Below are positions 26,801 to 36,787 of a stretch of 64,000 bases of DNA, one piece after another. Origin of the DNA: Candidatus Hydrogenedentota bacterium (GTDB lineage Bacteria; Hydrogenedentota; Hydrogenedentia; Hydrogenedentales; JAEUWI01); NCBI GenBank assembly GCA_016791475.1, contig JAEUWI010000002.1:62001-126000 (forward strand), given 5' to 3'. Positions within the stretch are counted from its first letter, which is position 1. Each line of letters opens with the position of its first letter. Made by a program: the position numbers and the translations under genes. The notes under the pieces are model-generated. The model saw only the letters and a program-made list of their open reading frames with translations. It ran no database searches and was not told the DNA's origin.

Positions 26801-27455
26801 GCGCTTCGGCGGCACGGCATCCCGCGAGAAGCAGGGCCACAGCAAGGAGAAGCTCGACGCGCTCCTGGAAGAGTGGATTGAAAAGGCTACGGTAAACAAC
26901 TGGGTCGTGCCCCAGGGCGTTATGGGCATCTACCCCTGCCAAGCCGACGGCGATACCGTCATCGTATATGACCCCGAGACCCAGCGCCAGGAAATCGCCC
27001 GCTTCGGCTTCACCGTCGTCATCGGCGGCGAGCGCGATGATACCGTCGCGGGTGCGCAGTACTTCCACCCTGTCGGCGGCGGCCAGATGAGCGCCATCGG
27101 CCTCCAGCTCACCACCAGCGGCCCTCAGGTGGACGACTTCCTCGCGGAGATGAAAGGGGCCGGCGACTCCGAGTCCAACCTCTTCCTCCAGGGCCTCTCC
27201 GATCGCGTGGCCGAAGACATGGCCGAGCACCTCCACGGCCTCATGCGCGAACTCATGGGTATCGGCCCCAAACAAGGCCAGCGCTGGAGCCCCGGCTACC
27301 CCGGCATGCGCGACATCCACCTCAACACCACGATCCACGAGTTGCTCGGCGGCGAAGAACTCATCGGCGTGAAACTGACCGAGGCCAGCGAATTCAGCCC
27401 CACGGGAACCACGGGCGCGGTGTGCAGCTTTCACCCGGATGCGCGGTATACGTGA
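23832..27455 (+). CDS. metH: MetH: cobalamin-dependent methionine synthase
   Basis: A 1207-residue four-module enzyme that moves methyl from 5-methyl-THF via cob(I)alamin to homocysteine. Homocysteine module 1-325 with zinc cysteines in INCSIGP and GGCCGTTAAH. Pterin module ~345-610 with GERLNVRGSKK and INSVSMEE. Cobalamin module ~650-895 with DVHSIGKDL (axial H791 in the D-x-H-x-x-G motif). AdoMet-binding reactivation domain ~900-1207. It is complete and of standard size. It is divergent from metF, and with mtaB in the same window it indicates corrinoid-based C1 metabolism. The ATG follows CCGGAG. Confidence 0.97.
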   Translation: MNFLDALKDQIIVLDGATGTAIQDLYLGDDSFGGSDFKMLSDLLSFSRPEDMINIHLNYYKAGSHAVETNTFGASPMRLCEYDFSGIDLNAFEAIPYLEMDFRGNDYEALAYFMSRRGAELACEARSRYLKDPGYDGRPLFVFGSIGPSNRVLSSTKADLTVSTYEAIMDNFYHQVKGLVDGGADVLLYETQQDILELKAAVMGGQKAMKELGVKLPIIAQVTVDKFSKMQIFHTDIHAALVTMQGIGIDVFGINCSIGPDLMEKTVEKISRYSHLPISVIPNAGLPMSVDGKTVFKFPPEEFAAIQRKFVDQYGINVVGGCCGTTAAHIKAVADQVRGLKPKARTPEPGLYLSGPQNAVLLDGSKTLIRFGERLNVRGSKKVRDAVENDTGIDHDVLEEVIREQVEGLGCQVIDVCMDSNQIDTVAAMKEVVHVQTTDFPGAMCLDSFQVDALEESIKQYPGRPLINSVSMEEASPGVLKIDAVIEAVDQHNPCYVGLCTGPKGPGATREEKLDLASQILDRALENYGVTPDRMFIDVNCFPLGSESIEGQNFAVETLEGIRMVKEKYPTVHTTLGVGNLSNGLAKKPYMRKVLTSVFLDEARKMGLDSAIINPDHYVFVSDLDPHDYQLGLKAVMERDMDAFAELEDIAERKTGVVVVRRTSYDDLPLERAICEKVKDGFKERVKGSFEYKGHTYEYIDKIAIQVAQAMDTHAPLDFINEYLMGAMKDLGDGFGRGEVSLPHLLKSADVMRQAMGFLEQYMRNEAGVDIHSKIEYKGVVVIGTVYQDVHSIGKDLARTLLENYGYRVIDLGTMTPLQGYIDAAKEHNADAIGMSALLVQTSNHMITVAAMMEEQGLNIPILIGGAPVSDRHAAYVAMANREVPETMRENVFYCRTAMDGVNVMNKLRSAGDISDFYRENKKKLIRRMERAEKKAAEDKELLETLPRRVVTFDGFSLAPEPRFARRKVSYTLREFAAHLDKKTLFSLNWRFGGTASREKQGHSKEKLDALLEEWIEKATVNNWVVPQGVMGIYPCQADGDTVIVYDPETQRQEIARFGFTVVIGGERDDTVAGAQYFHPVGGGQMSAIGLQLTTSGPQVDDFLAEMKGAGDSESNLFLQGLSDRVAEDMAEHLHGLMRELMGIGPKQGQRWSPGYPGMRDIHLNTTIHELLGGEELIGVKLTEASEFSPTGTTGAVCSFHPDARYT

Positions 27456-27524
27456 GGTGGGTTGCGAACTGACGTTGTGACGACCGACATGGTGAAGGCG
27501 CGCAAGTCTGGGAGCGCAGGCGGC

Positions 27525-27941
27525 CTAGATTTGCTCCGAGATGAGCTCCAGCGAAGCGATATCCCGAAAATCGCCCGCATTGTGCGTCACCAGCGGGATG
27601 GCATGCCGTGTGGCACAGGCAGCGATCCATGCGTCGTTGGTCTCGATAGGTCGCCCGATGCGTTGGCGCTCCGCAAGCGCCCGACCGTAGTGGCGCGCAA
27701 TCTCAGCATCATAGGGAATGACTACGAAGCGGCGCAGGGTTGCTTCGAGCGAGCGCCGCTTTAATTCGCCCCAGCAGCGTTTCTCGGCCCCGTAATACAA
27801 CTCGCCCACGGTTATGAAAGAGATGGCGGCGAGTTTGTCTTCCAAGTGGGGCAGATAGCGTTGGGCAAGTTCTCCGCCGCGCATCAAGTAGGAAACGATG
27901 TTGGTATCGAGTAATACCTTGCCGGACGGCACGGTGCTCAT
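27525..27941 (-). CDS. vapC: VapC-like PIN-domain toxin
   Basis: A 138-residue PIN-domain ribonuclease of type II toxin-antitoxin systems. The acidic metal-binding residues are visible: D in LLDTNIVSYLM, E in TVGELYYGAEK, and the acidic pair in IETNDAWIAACA, followed by LVTHNAGDF. Members cleave tRNA or rRNA sites in the anticodon or sarcin-ricin loop; the target here is unknown. Its ATG overlaps the TGA of the antitoxin (ATGA), so the two are translationally coupled. It lies between convergent metH and the antitoxin. Confidence 0.9.
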   Translation of the reverse strand: MSTVPSGKVLLDTNIVSYLMRGGELAQRYLPHLEDKLAAISFITVGELYYGAEKRCWGELKRRSLEATLRRFVVIPYDAEIARHYGRALAERQRIGRPIETNDAWIAACATRHAIPLVTHNAGDFRDIASLELISEQI

Positions 27942-28156
27942 CCCCGCGTCATTCTCGGATGCCGCAATTTGTCAATCAGCGATTCGAAGTCGTCGTCGGG
28001 CTCGCCGGGCCAGGTGCCGAAGAGGACGCGAACATCGGCTATCGGCGTGACTCCCTGGGCCTCGGCGAGTTCCTCCAAAGTTGGGGAATGCCAGAAGTCG
28101 GGTCCCGAGGGGCCGTCGTTTGCGGGAATATTGGTGTTAGTGTCTCTGTCCAGCAC
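27938..28156 (-). CDS. Putative VapB-like antitoxin
   Basis: 72 residues with a GTG start preceded by GAGGAGCG. Acidic and rich in helix formers (SPTLEELAEAQGVTPIADVRVLFG, DDDFESLIDKLRHPR). I see no clear AbrB or ribbon-helix-helix fold at the N-terminus, and the assignment rests on the position before and the 4-base overlap with the PIN toxin. The middle segment resembles small PIN-partner proteins whose conserved motif ends in a TPxxDxxxLxGxWP-like string. Confidence 0.7.
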   Translation of the reverse strand: MLDRDTNTNIPANDGPSGPDFWHSPTLEELAEAQGVTPIADVRVLFGTWPGEPDDDFESLIDKLRHPRMTRG

Positions 28157-28183
28157 GGCAAGCGCTCCTCATTCATGTCTTTG

Positions 28184-28194
28184 CTATAGTATAG
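28184..28194. promoter_or_regulatory. Palindrome upstream of the toxin-antitoxin pair
   Basis: CTATAGTATAG, a perfect 5-bp inverted repeat around one base, about 30 bases before the antitoxin start. On the antitoxin strand it contains a TATACT -10-like hexamer, so it may combine promoter and autoregulatory operator. Confidence 0.4.
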
Positions 28195-28305
28195 TTTACA
28201 CGACAAGAGGCCATTTTCATAGCCGTGCAAAACTCCAAACGAAGCAATCTGTGGGCTAAACTGGCGGAAGTTATCCCAACGTCATCATCCACACAAGGCC
28301 ACCCC

Positions 28306-29049
28306 ATGACACGTCATCTCCTCACCGCTCTCCTCTTCCTCGCCGCGTTCCCCGCCATGGCGGAGGACACCACGCTGGATGAAGCGAACGCGCAGGCGCT
28401 GCTGGCCGACGCGTTGCGCTTCGCGGGCGAGCAGCGCTACCCCGAATCCATCGCGGCCTTCGAGAAAGTGAAGGCGCAACGGCCGGAGGCCATTGTATCG
28501 ATCCAGGGCCTCAAGATGGCCGTGGTGTACGCCCAGGTGGGAGATGTGGAAAAGTTTGACGCGCATAGCCGATGGCTGATCGCGCGCTATAAGGACGCGG
28601 AACTCGCGACGGATGCGGAGCGCTCGGTGAAAGGCTACCTGCTGTTCGCCGGGCCGCACGACCCGGCGCTGCTGGCCGAAGCTCTCGTGCGGACGCGCTA
28701 CGCGGTGGAGGCCGCGGCGAAGGCGGGAGAGGCGGAGTTGCTGCCCTGGTTTTATCTTTCCCACGGCATGGCGGAGTACCGCATGAAGAACTACGCCGAG
28801 GCCGCCACCTGGCTCGCCAAGGTGGCGGACGACGAGACCCTGTACATCGGCAGCCTCGCTCAGGCTTTCCACGCCATGGCCGTCCACGGACAGGGCCAGC
28901 ACGCGGAGGCCCTGGCGCTGCTGGAAAAAGCGCGGGCCACCGCGACGACCCTCCCCGCGCCCGGCACCGAGGAATACAAGGAGGAATGGCCCGACACCTT
29001 GTCCACCCAATTGGCGATGGGCGAAGCGGAGGCGCTCATCGCGAAGTGA
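28306..29049 (+). CDS. Exported TPR-like protein
   Basis: 247 residues. Residues 1-19 form a signal peptide (TRHLLTALLFLAAFPAMA, cleaved after AMA), so it is exported. The mature part is alpha-helical with TPR-like repeats (ALRFAGEQRYPESIAAFEKV, YRMKNYAEAATWLAKV, QHAEALALLEKA). The frame extends 27 codons upstream, but ATG 28306 gives the clean signal peptide. Probably a periplasmic protein-interaction scaffold; no specific partner is suggested. Confidence 0.75.
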   Translation: MTRHLLTALLFLAAFPAMAEDTTLDEANAQALLADALRFAGEQRYPESIAAFEKVKAQRPEAIVSIQGLKMAVVYAQVGDVEKFDAHSRWLIARYKDAELATDAERSVKGYLLFAGPHDPALLAEALVRTRYAVEAAAKAGEAELLPWFYLSHGMAEYRMKNYAEAATWLAKVADDETLYIGSLAQAFHAMAVHGQGQHAEALALLEKARATATTLPAPGTEEYKEEWPDTLSTQLAMGEAEALIAK

Positions 29050-29075
29050 GGGTGGGAGGAGGTGTCGTAGCCCCG

Positions 29076-29606
29076 CTATTCTCCCCCGTAATCCCTCCCC
29101 AGCGTCTCCAGATGATGCCCCATGTGGTGATATGTGAAAAACAGCATCCCTCGCACGGTCAGGTCGCCCAGTAGCGGGTGGGGGAGGACGAATTTGTCCA
29201 AGTCTTGCTCGCTCCAGGTCTCTGCGACTTCGATCAGCCGCTTTCCCTCGTTGCGCAATGCCTCCAGTAATCGCGGCTTGTCTTCGAGCGCGACGGCGGG
29301 CGGGACGAAGCGGCTTGGCGCCTTGCCACCGCCCGCGAGGGTGGCTTCGTAGCGCGCGACGAGGGCTTCCATGCTTTCGCCGGGAGCTTTGGCCGTGCCG
29401 AACTTCATCCGCAGTGCGATGCGGGGCATGCGCAGGGCGAGGTTAAGGGGCTTCGCGCTCAGGATGAGGTGATCAAGGTGCTGTCCCTCGGTCCAACGCT
29501 CCGGGGGCGCGGTGCAGAAGGTAGTGTCGGGTCGCGCCGCAAACCAGGCCCCGACTTCGGCGAAGCGGGTCGCGAGGGTGGCGGTGATTTCGGATCGGGT
29601 TTGCAT
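29076..29606 (-). CDS. DinB-superfamily protein
   Basis: A 176-residue four-helix-bundle protein of the DinB/YfiT-like superfamily. The metal-binding histidine triad typical of the fold appears in GQHLDHL and near the end in TYHHMGHHLETLGRDY. Relatives include bacillithiol/mycothiol S-transferases and DNA-damage inducible proteins of unknown activity. It has GGAGG before the ATG. Its function cannot be narrowed further. The 211 bases to clcA contain a short hairpin ACGCC-TTTCG-GGCGT next to the clcA start. Confidence 0.75.
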   Translation of the reverse strand: MQTRSEITATLATRFAEVGAWFAARPDTTFCTAPPERWTEGQHLDHLILSAKPLNLALRMPRIALRMKFGTAKAPGESMEALVARYEATLAGGGKAPSRFVPPAVALEDKPRLLEALRNEGKRLIEVAETWSEQDLDKFVLPHPLLGDLTVRGMLFFTYHHMGHHLETLGRDYGGE

Positions 29607-29817
29607 GGTGGGTTGCCTCCGATTTGCAATGAGAGTGCATAAGTAGAACAGATGTGAACGGCGGTGTCAAAGGAGGTGTCAGCCGGCTTGGCCCGGCCCT
29701 CGGCCACGATCATGATTACTGCAGTCGCGTGGCACGTCTCCACGGCTTTCCCTTCGCGCCCCCCGTGGCGTACACTCATGCCATTGAAAATAAACAGACG
29801 CCTTTCGGGCGTTTCGG

Positions 29818-31407
29818 GTGATTGATACATTGGATACGTTGCACAGTTTAAAGAATTGGCAGTTTCTGCGGGACCGGCGGCAGCATCAGTATTGGCGGGC
29901 GGCGGTGGTGGGGCTGGTGGCGGGTGCGGTCGCGCTGTTCTTTCATCGGGCGCTGCTGCTGGCGGAGGAGTCGCGGATTAACCTGCTGGGTTATCTGCAC
30001 GACGCCCATCCGTCGTGGGGCTGGGTCGTGCCCATGCTTATCGCGGGGTGCTGCGGCGCGTTTGTGGGCTGGCTCACGTCGCGCTTTGCGCCGGAGGCGG
30101 GCGGCAGCGGCATCCCCCATGTGAAGGGGGTGCTGATGCATCTGAACACGATGCCGTGGGCGCGCATTCTGCCGGTGAAATTCATCGGCGGCGTGTTGTG
30201 CATCGGCTCGGGCTTTTCCATGGGGCGCGAGGGGCCCACGGTGCAGATGGGCGCCGCGGTGGGGAAGCTGGTGTCGGAGGTGTTGCGCGTGCCGGCGAAG
30301 GCTGCGCCGCGCCTGATGGCCTGTGGTGCGGGCGCGGGGCTTGCGGCGGCGTTCCATGCACCCCTGGCCGGCTTCATTTTTACCATCGAGGAATTGCAGC
30401 GGGAATTCTCCACGCTGACGTACATCATGGCGCTGGTGGCCGCGGTGGTGGCGGATATCGTCGCCACGTCCTTCTGGGGCACGGAAAATGTCTTTCAGGC
30501 GACAGGCTTCCCGGCCGCGCCGCTGTCTTCGCTGCCCGTGTGCGTGGCCATCGGGCTTGCGGCGGGTGTGCTGGGCGCGGGCTTTTCCAAGTCGCTCCTG
30601 CAGATTCAGCGGTTGGCGGCGGGCCCGCTGAAGTCGCCGGCCTGGGCGCGGGCTGGTGCCGTGGGTCTGGTGGTGGGCCTGGCGGCCTGGTGGATGCCGG
30701 CCCTGTCGGGCGGTGGCCACGAGATTACGAAGCTGATGCTCCACGGGGATTCCATGACGGAGCAGACCCTGGGTTTCCTGCTGATGCTTTTCGTTGGCAA
30801 GTTCCTGCTCACGCTGCTCTGCTACATGTCCGGCGTGCCCGGCGGCATCTTTGCGCCCATGCTGGTGATGGGCGCGGCCATCGGGCTGATTGCGGGCACC
30901 ATCTCGGGCAATCTTATTCCCGGCATGGCCCCCGTGCCGGCCTCCTTCGTGGCCATCGGCATGGCGGCCTTCTTCGCGGCGGTGGTCCGCGCACCCATTA
31001 CAGGCATCGTGCTCGTATTGGAGATGACGGGCGACTTTCACCAGTTGCTGCCGCTGATCACCGCCTCCCTCTTTGCCGTGGTGGTGTCGGAGCAAATGGG
31101 TTCCGAGCCGATCTACGAGGCCCTGCTGGAGGCCGATATCAACCGGAGCCAGCCCAATGTGCCCGCCCACCGCGAACCGGTACTGCTGGAATTCGTGATC
31201 CAGGAAGGATCCGAGATGGACGGCAAGGCCATCAAGGCCCTTCCGTTGCCCGCGCGCTGCCTCTTCGTGACCATCGCGCGCCAGGGCAATGATCTGTTGC
31301 CGAATGGCGACACCGTGTTACAACGGGGCGACCATGTGACGGCGGTGCTGAGCGGGGCCGGTGCGGCTGAGGCCGTGGTGCGCCTGTTGCCTTTGAGCAA
31401 GGCTTGA
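29818..31407 (+). CDS. clcA: CLC-family chloride channel/transporter with C-terminal TrkA-C-like domain
   Basis: 529 residues with ~10 transmembrane helices of the CLC fold. Selectivity motifs: GSGIPHVKG, GREGPTVQMG with the gating glutamate at E138, and PGGIFAPML. The internal proton glutamate equivalent to E203 of E. coli ClC is present (IFTIEELQREF). The central-pore tyrosine (Y445) appears to be Phe at F407 (EMTGDFHQL). Residues 455-529 form a TrkA-C-like regulatory domain (VLLEFVIQEGSEMDGKAIKAL) instead of the CBS pair common in CLCs. The start is a GTG with no strong Shine-Dalgarno. Confidence 0.88.
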   Translation: MIDTLDTLHSLKNWQFLRDRRQHQYWRAAVVGLVAGAVALFFHRALLLAEESRINLLGYLHDAHPSWGWVVPMLIAGCCGAFVGWLTSRFAPEAGGSGIPHVKGVLMHLNTMPWARILPVKFIGGVLCIGSGFSMGREGPTVQMGAAVGKLVSEVLRVPAKAAPRLMACGAGAGLAAAFHAPLAGFIFTIEELQREFSTLTYIMALVAAVVADIVATSFWGTENVFQATGFPAAPLSSLPVCVAIGLAAGVLGAGFSKSLLQIQRLAAGPLKSPAWARAGAVGLVVGLAAWWMPALSGGGHEITKLMLHGDSMTEQTLGFLLMLFVGKFLLTLLCYMSGVPGGIFAPMLVMGAAIGLIAGTISGNLIPGMAPVPASFVAIGMAAFFAAVVRAPITGIVLVLEMTGDFHQLLPLITASLFAVVVSEQMGSEPIYEALLEADINRSQPNVPAHREPVLLEFVIQEGSEMDGKAIKALPLPARCLFVTIARQGNDLLPNGDTVLQRGDHVTAVLSGAGAAEAVVRLLPLSKA

Positions 31408-31423
31408 AAACGCGGGCGCGCAG

Positions 31424-31445
31424 GGGTGCGGATTTTTCCGCACCC
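31424..31445 (+). terminator. Candidate terminator hairpin after clcA
   Basis: Perfect 8-bp stem GGGTGCGG/CCGCACCC with loop ATTTTT, 17 bases after the clcA stop. The U-tract lies in the loop, not after the stem, so termination may be weak or factor-dependent. The rest of the 297-base gap holds a -10-like GGGTACAAT at 31504-31512 and no gene. Confidence 0.45.
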
Positions 31446-31704
31446 GAGCGTGATAATCGCTGGTCGATACTTGTGCAGCATGCTGGATAAATGGCGTCCC
31501 AGCGGGTACAATTTAAGGGAAAGTCAACCGGACCACGCACGGCGTATCTTTGGTGGGTATCGCACGCTGCTGAAATCCAATAGTCCGTCGCGGGAGGCGC
31601 GGTGGTGGCCAACAAGTCGGCCCCGAGATCCTGATAACGGCGCGTAGAGTCTTTCCGGGGGAGCGCGCGGTTCATCGGATACCGCCGGGTACACGAGGGG
31701 AGCG

Positions 31705-34700
31705 ATGTTCACCGCACGTCCCGATCGGATCCAAGGCGAGTTCATGAATCCGCTATTACCGCCCGCGATTACCACCCTGTTCGTCACCACACTTCTCGCG
31801 CTTGTGTGTTACTACATGTACCGACAGGAGCGCGACAAGACGCTTCTCCTCTGGACTTTTGCCTGGATCATCTTATTTCTCCGGCAAATCGGGGCGCTGG
31901 CCACCGCCTATCAACCAGAGTTCGGGCTATGGCATGGGGGGAACCATGCCCTCACCCTGGCCTTTACCTACCTCTTGCTCCGGGGAGCGCAACACTGGGC
32001 GGGCGTTGCGGGGCCAAAGTACTGGGAACGAGCCTTCGCGGCCGTCCTGGCTTGGACCGCCCTGTCGGAGCTTGCGGACTGGCCACACCTGGTCAGCGCT
32101 ATTCCCCCGTCCTTCCTGTCGGCGCTCGCTGCGCTCTGGGCGGGCCTTACCATGCTGCGCTCCCCTCGCAGACGGGGCAATCAAGGCGCGACCTTGACGA
32201 GTTGGTCGCTGGTCGCCTGGGCCTTCCACGCCCTCGATCATCCCCTGTCCTGGGAGTTGGCGTGGTATTTGCCCTGGGACTACGAGCTGGACGCCGCGTT
32301 GGCGCTTTTCACCGCCGTGGCCGTCTGGCTGATGTACTACGGCGAGTCCCGCCAGTCCCTCGATGCGGGCCGGGCATCCTACGCGTCCTTGGTTTCCAGT
32401 CTGCCCACGTTATTCTGGAAAATCGAAGGGGAGCGGCCCCGGGAGGTCTTCCGCACGCCCGAGCAGGGGCCTGGCGGCACCTGGGCCGGCGGCCCCGGCG
32501 GTTCCGACTGGGCGGAGTCCATCCATCCGGATGACTTTCTGCGGGTGAGCAACGCCTGCCGGGCGGCCATCGAGAACCGGGAGCCTTTCTCCCTGGAGTA
32601 TCGGCTCCGTGGCGCGGCGGGCGAATATCGCTGGGTGAAGGACGACGGCGCGCCGACCTTCGACACCCGGGGCAAATACACGGGTTACGTGGGCGCGGCC
32701 ACCGACATCACCTCGCAGAAGGAGAACGAGGCCCGCCTGGTCGAGCGAGAGCGACGGCTCCATGTGCTGTTTGAGGAGTCCGCCGACGCGATTTTCGTGG
32801 CGGAGGCCGACGGCAGGTTGGTCCAGGTCAACGAACAGGCCTGTCGTTCGACCGGCTATACGCGCGAAGAACTGCTCTCCATGAATGTGGTGGATATCGA
32901 TACAGATACCGCGACCCTGCCTGAATTTGCGGATTTCTACAGTCGGCTACGCACATCGAAGACACAACTCGTCCACTCGGGTCACCGGCGGAAGGACGGC
33001 TCCGTGTTCCCAGTGGAGGTGCGGACCGCCCACATCCAGACCGACCGGGGACCACTGATCATCGGTACGGCGCGGGATTTGTCGGAGCGGGTTGCGAGTG
33101 AAGTGCGCAATGCCAAGATTCTGGAGGCCGCCATTGATGGGTTCTGGGTCGTGGATGCTCAGGGGCGGATAATCGAGGTCAACCAGGCGGCGGCGAATAC
33201 GCTCGGCTACTCGGTGGACGAGATGCTCCAGCTCGCGGTGTACGATATCGATGCGGATGAAAACCCCGAAGATTCCAGGCACCGAATAGAAGTAATCGCG
33301 GCGCAGGGGCATTTGCGATTTGAAGCCCGGCATCGGTGCAAAGACGGACGCATCATCGATGCGGACGTAAGCGTGAGCGCCCATCCGACCCTCGGCGGGC
33401 ACATGTTTGTTTTTACAAGGGACATCACCGAGCGAAAACAGGCCGAGCTTGCGCTGAAAAGAAGTGAGTCTTTCTTGAAGCGTTCCCAGTCGGTGGGGCA
33501 TATCGGCAGTTGGGAGTTTGATCTGGCGACCGGGAAGGTCACCTGCTCCGACGAATTCTGCAAAATTTTTCAATATGCGTCCCCCTGTGGCCGCGTGAGT
33601 GCGCGGCGTATTTTCCAGTGCATCCATCCGGAAGACTGGTACGGCGCGCGAAAAGCCTATTTCAAGTCACTCAAGAATCGAGAGGGGCTGAATTCAACCG
33701 AATTTCGCATCATCCGCGCGGGCGATGGCGATGTGCGCGTGGTGGAGTCGCGCTATGAACACGAGTTCGACGATCGCGGGCGTATCTTTCGGACGCTCGG
33801 CGTCGTCCAGGACATCACGGAGCGCAAACGGCAGGAAAACGTGTCCGCCGCGCGGCTCCGGCTCATCGAGTTCGCCAGCCAGGGCCACAGTTCCCATGAC
33901 CTGCTTCAGACCTTTCTGGACGAGGCGGAAAAGCTGACCGATAGCCGGATAGGCTTCTTTCACTTCGTGGATCCCGACCAGGAGAATCTGGCGCTTCAGG
34001 CCTGGTCCACCAATACCCTGGCCCACATGTGCACGGCCGAGGGCGAAGGCCTTCACTATCCCATCAGCCAGGCGGGGGTCTGGGTGGACTGCGTCCGGGA
34101 GCGCAAGCCGGTCATACACAACGACTACGCCAACCTGCCCCACCGGAAGGGGCTGCCCGAGGGACATTCGCCCATCATCCGCCAACTGGTGGTGCCGGTC
34201 TTTCGGTCCGGTCAGGTGGTGGCGATTCTCGGCGTGGGGAACAAACCCACGAACTATGGCGACTATGACTGCGATATGATCGTGGAGCTTGCGGATATCG
34301 CCTGGGACACGGTGGTGCGGATGCGCACGGAGGAGGCCCTGCTCGCGTCGGAGGCCAAATTCTCCAAGGCTTTCTGGAACGCGCCCTTTCTCATGACCCT
34401 TACCGCGCTGGAAGACGGACGCTGCCTGGAGGCCAACGACGCCTTTTACGAATTGACCGGCTTTACCCCAGAGCAGGTGTTGGGCAACAGCGGCACGGAA
34501 CTGGGCTTCATCACGCCGGCGCTGCGGGAGCGCCTCGTTGAACTATTTGAGCGGGACGGCCATGCCCGCGACGTGGAACTGGAGTTGAGTCGCGCCGACG
34601 GCTCGACGATGACCGCCCTGTATTCGGGGGTGCTCGTGGAAGTGGATGGCGCACGGCGGGTGCTCTCCACGGCGGTGGACATCACCGAGCGCAAGCGCGC

Positions 34701-36756
34701 CGAGTACCGGCTGGCCCACGCCTACGAACTGCTGGAACGGTCAAACGAGGCCGCGCGGATCGGAAGCTGGGAGTTTGACCTGGATAGCGGGCGGCTGACC
34801 TGGAGCCGCGTCGCGCGGGAAATTTTCGGGATTTCCGCCGAGGGCGAAGTGAGTCTGGATGCGTGGATGGGCTGCTACCACCACGACGGCGGACCGTCCG
34901 CGGAATCGGGCGCGCTCCGTGCGGCCCTGCTCGAAGGAAGGGCCTTCGACGAAGAGTCGGGCATTCTCACGGCGTTGGGCGAGGAGCGCTTCGTCCGTAC
35001 CAACGGCCTTCCCACGGTGGTCGCCGGGCGCTGTGTCAAGATGTACGGGCTAATTCAAGACCTGACCGAGCGGCGCATGTCCGAAATTGCCCTGCGGCGC
35101 CAGCACCGCGCGATCAACCTGACGAAAAACATGACTTCGGTCTTTCTAACCGCCGACCACGATCATGTTTTCACCGAGCTGCTCGAAGTGGTCAAAGCGG
35201 CCACGGAAAGCCGCTTCGGCCTGTTCGGGTACATCGACGGCGCGGGCAACCTGGCCTGCCCCGCCCTTTCGCAGCTTCTCTGGGGCAAGCCCGAGTATTC
35301 GGAGGGGACGGCCGTGTTCACGCCGGACCAGTGGGCCGGGATCTGGGGACGCGCCCTTCGGGAATCGAAGACATTCCTGCTCAACGAGAAACTACGGGTG
35401 CCCGAGGGCCACCTGAGCCTGGACAATGCCATAGCCACGCCCCTCATCCACCAGGGGCGCGCCATCGGACTTTTTATTCTGGCGAATCGCATGGGGGGGT
35501 ACGGCGCCGACGAAGTGGGCCTGCTGGAGAGCGCCGCGCTGCAGACGGCGCCGGTGCTCAACGCTTATCTGGAGCGCATTCGCAACGAAGAGGAGCACGA
35601 GCATCTCGAAGCCCAGTTGCGCCAGTCCCAGAAAATGGAAGCCATCGGCCAGCTCACGGGCGGCGTGGCCCACGACTTCAACAATCTGCTGCAGATTATC
35701 ATCGGCTACTCCGACATCCTGCTGCTCCACGCCATTTCACAGGAACAGTCCCGGGATCTGATCGAGCAAATCGCCGGTGCCGGACACCGCGCCGCCCGGC
35801 TCGTCTCTCAGTTGCTTGTGTTCAGCCGCCGCCAGATCATGCGGCCCGAGACCCTGAGCCTGAACGAAACCACCGCCGATCTGATGAAGATGCTGGGCCG
35901 GATTATCGGCGAGCAGGTACAGATTCGCTGGCATCCCGCCTCCCACCTGAACTACGTCTTCGCGGACAGGAGCATGGTCGAACAGGCTCTCACCAACCTC
36001 TGTCTAAACGCCCGCGACGCCATGCCCGAGGGCGGCATCGTAACCATCGAAACCCGTGAAGTCACCCTGAGCGCCCAGGACTGTGCGAGCAATCCCGAGG
36101 CCCAACCCGGGGACTACGTGCTCCTCAGTGTGCACGACACGGGTTGTGGCATGGGCGAGGAGACCCTGACCCATATTTTCGAGCCCTTTTTCACCACGAA
36201 GCCCGTGGGCAAAGGCACCGGCCTCGGCCTCGCCACAGTCTACGGTATCGTGAAGCAGCACAACGGCGTGATTGACGTCCAGAGCCAGCCGGGAAAAGGC
36301 TCAACCTTCAATCTCTACTGGCCCGTCCAGCCGGCGGGGCAACACCGAATCGAGATCGACGCGGCGGACGAGCCCGTGGCCGGTGGCACCGAAACCATCC
36401 TGCTCGCGGAAGACGACGAGGCCGTGCGCGTCATGGTCCGCCAGGTGCTCGAAGGCGCGGGTTATACCGTGGTCGCCGCCAACGACGGGGCCGACGCCCT
36501 CGCCGTGCTCAAAGACTATCCGGGACGGGGCGACCTCGCCATCCTCGACGTGGTCATGCCCAACATGGGCGGTCACGAGGCCTACCAGCGGATGCAGGCG
36601 GAACACCCCGGCATCAAGGCCTTTTTTGCAAGCGGCTACAGCGAAGACGCCATCCACAAGAACTTCGTCCTCGAGGACGGCCTGACCCTCATCCAGAAGC
36701 CCTACAGCCACCGCGACCTGCTCAGGACCGTCCGGGAGGTACTGAACCGGAATTGA
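31705..36756 (+). CDS. Giant membrane hybrid histidine kinase with six PAS and two GAF domains
   Basis: 1683 residues. The N-terminal ~215 residues form about seven membrane helices. Then PAS ~230-345, 350-465, 470-580 and 585-712, GAF ~715-880 ([14 protein letters not shown]), PAS ~880-1000 and 1000-1125, GAF ~1128-1290 ([12 protein letters not shown]). HisKA has the phospho-acceptor H1323 in [12 protein letters not shown], an HATPase domain follows with [20 protein letters not shown] and [12 protein letters not shown], and a receiver domain follows with D1615 in AILDVVMPN. Several PAS units end in the DITERK coupler. No DNA-binding output is present, so signal must pass to another protein. 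The start has GAGGGGAG eight bases away; ATG 31744 is the alternative. The next gene is a membrane sigma factor on the same strand. Confidence 0.93.
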   Translation: MFTARPDRIQGEFMNPLLPPAITTLFVTTLLALVCYYMYRQERDKTLLLWTFAWIILFLRQIGALATAYQPEFGLWHGGNHALTLAFTYLLLRGAQHWAGVAGPKYWERAFAAVLAWTALSELADWPHLVSAIPPSFLSALAALWAGLTMLRSPRRRGNQGATLTSWSLVAWAFHALDHPLSWELAWYLPWDYELDAALALFTAVAVWLMYYGESRQSLDAGRASYASLVSSLPTLFWKIEGERPREVFRTPEQGPGGTWAGGPGGSDWAESIHPDDFLRVSNACRAAIENREPFSLEYRLRGAAGEYRWVKDDGAPTFDTRGKYTGYVGAATDITSQKENEARLVERERRLHVLFEESADAIFVAEADGRLVQVNEQACRSTGYTREELLSMNVVDIDTDTATLPEFADFYSRLRTSKTQLVHSGHRRKDGSVFPVEVRTAHIQTDRGPLIIGTARDLSERVASEVRNAKILEAAIDGFWVVDAQGRIIEVNQAAANTLGYSVDEMLQLAVYDIDADENPEDSRHRIEVIAAQGHLRFEARHRCKDGRIIDADVSVSAHPTLGGHMFVFTRDITERKQAELALKRSESFLKRSQSVGHIGSWEFDLATGKVTCSDEFCKIFQYASPCGRVSARRIFQCIHPEDWYGARKAYFKSLKNREGLNSTEFRIIRAGDGDVRVVESRYEHEFDDRGRIFRTLGVVQDITERKRQENVSAARLRLIEFASQGHSSHDLLQTFLDEAEKLTDSRIGFFHFVDPDQENLALQAWSTNTLAHMCTAEGEGLHYPISQAGVWVDCVRERKPVIHNDYANLPHRKGLPEGHSPIIRQLVVPVFRSGQVVAILGVGNKPTNYGDYDCDMIVELADIAWDTVVRMRTEEALLASEAKFSKAFWNAPFLMTLTALEDGRCLEANDAFYELTGFTPEQVLGNSGTELGFITPALRERLVELFERDGHARDVELELSRADGSTMTALYSGVLVEVDGARRVLSTAVDITERKRAEYRLAHAYELLERSNEAARIGSWEFDLDSGRLTWSRVAREIFGISAEGEVSLDAWMGCYHHDGGPSAESGALRAALLEGRAFDEESGILTALGEERFVRTNGLPTVVAGRCVKMYGLIQDLTERRMSEIALRRQHRAINLTKNMTSVFLTADHDHVFTELLEVVKAATESRFGLFGYIDGAGNLACPALSQLLWGKPEYSEGTAVFTPDQWAGIWGRALRESKTFLLNEKLRVPEGHLSLDNAIATPLIHQGRAIGLFILANRMGGYGADEVGLLESAALQTAPVLNAYLERIRNEEEHEHLEAQLRQSQKMEAIGQLTGGVAHDFNNLLQIIIGYSDILLLHAISQEQSRDLIEQIAGAGHRAARLVSQLLVFSRRQIMRPETLSLNETTADLMKMLGRIIGEQVQIRWHPASHLNYVFADRSMVEQALTNLCLNARDAMPEGGIVTIETREVTLSAQDCASNPEAQPGDYVLLSVHDTGCGMGEETLTHIFEPFFTTKPVGKGTGLGLATVYGIVKQHNGVIDVQSQPGKGSTFNLYWPVQPAGQHRIEIDAADEPVAGGTETILLAEDDEAVRVMVRQVLEGAGYTVVAANDGADALAVLKDYPGRGDLAILDVVMPNMGGHEAYQRMQAEHPGIKAFFASGYSEDAIHKNFVLEDGLTLIQKPYSHRDLLRTVREVLNRN

Positions 36757-36787
36757 GGCGGGCCCGGGAAAATATCTCCTTGCATCA

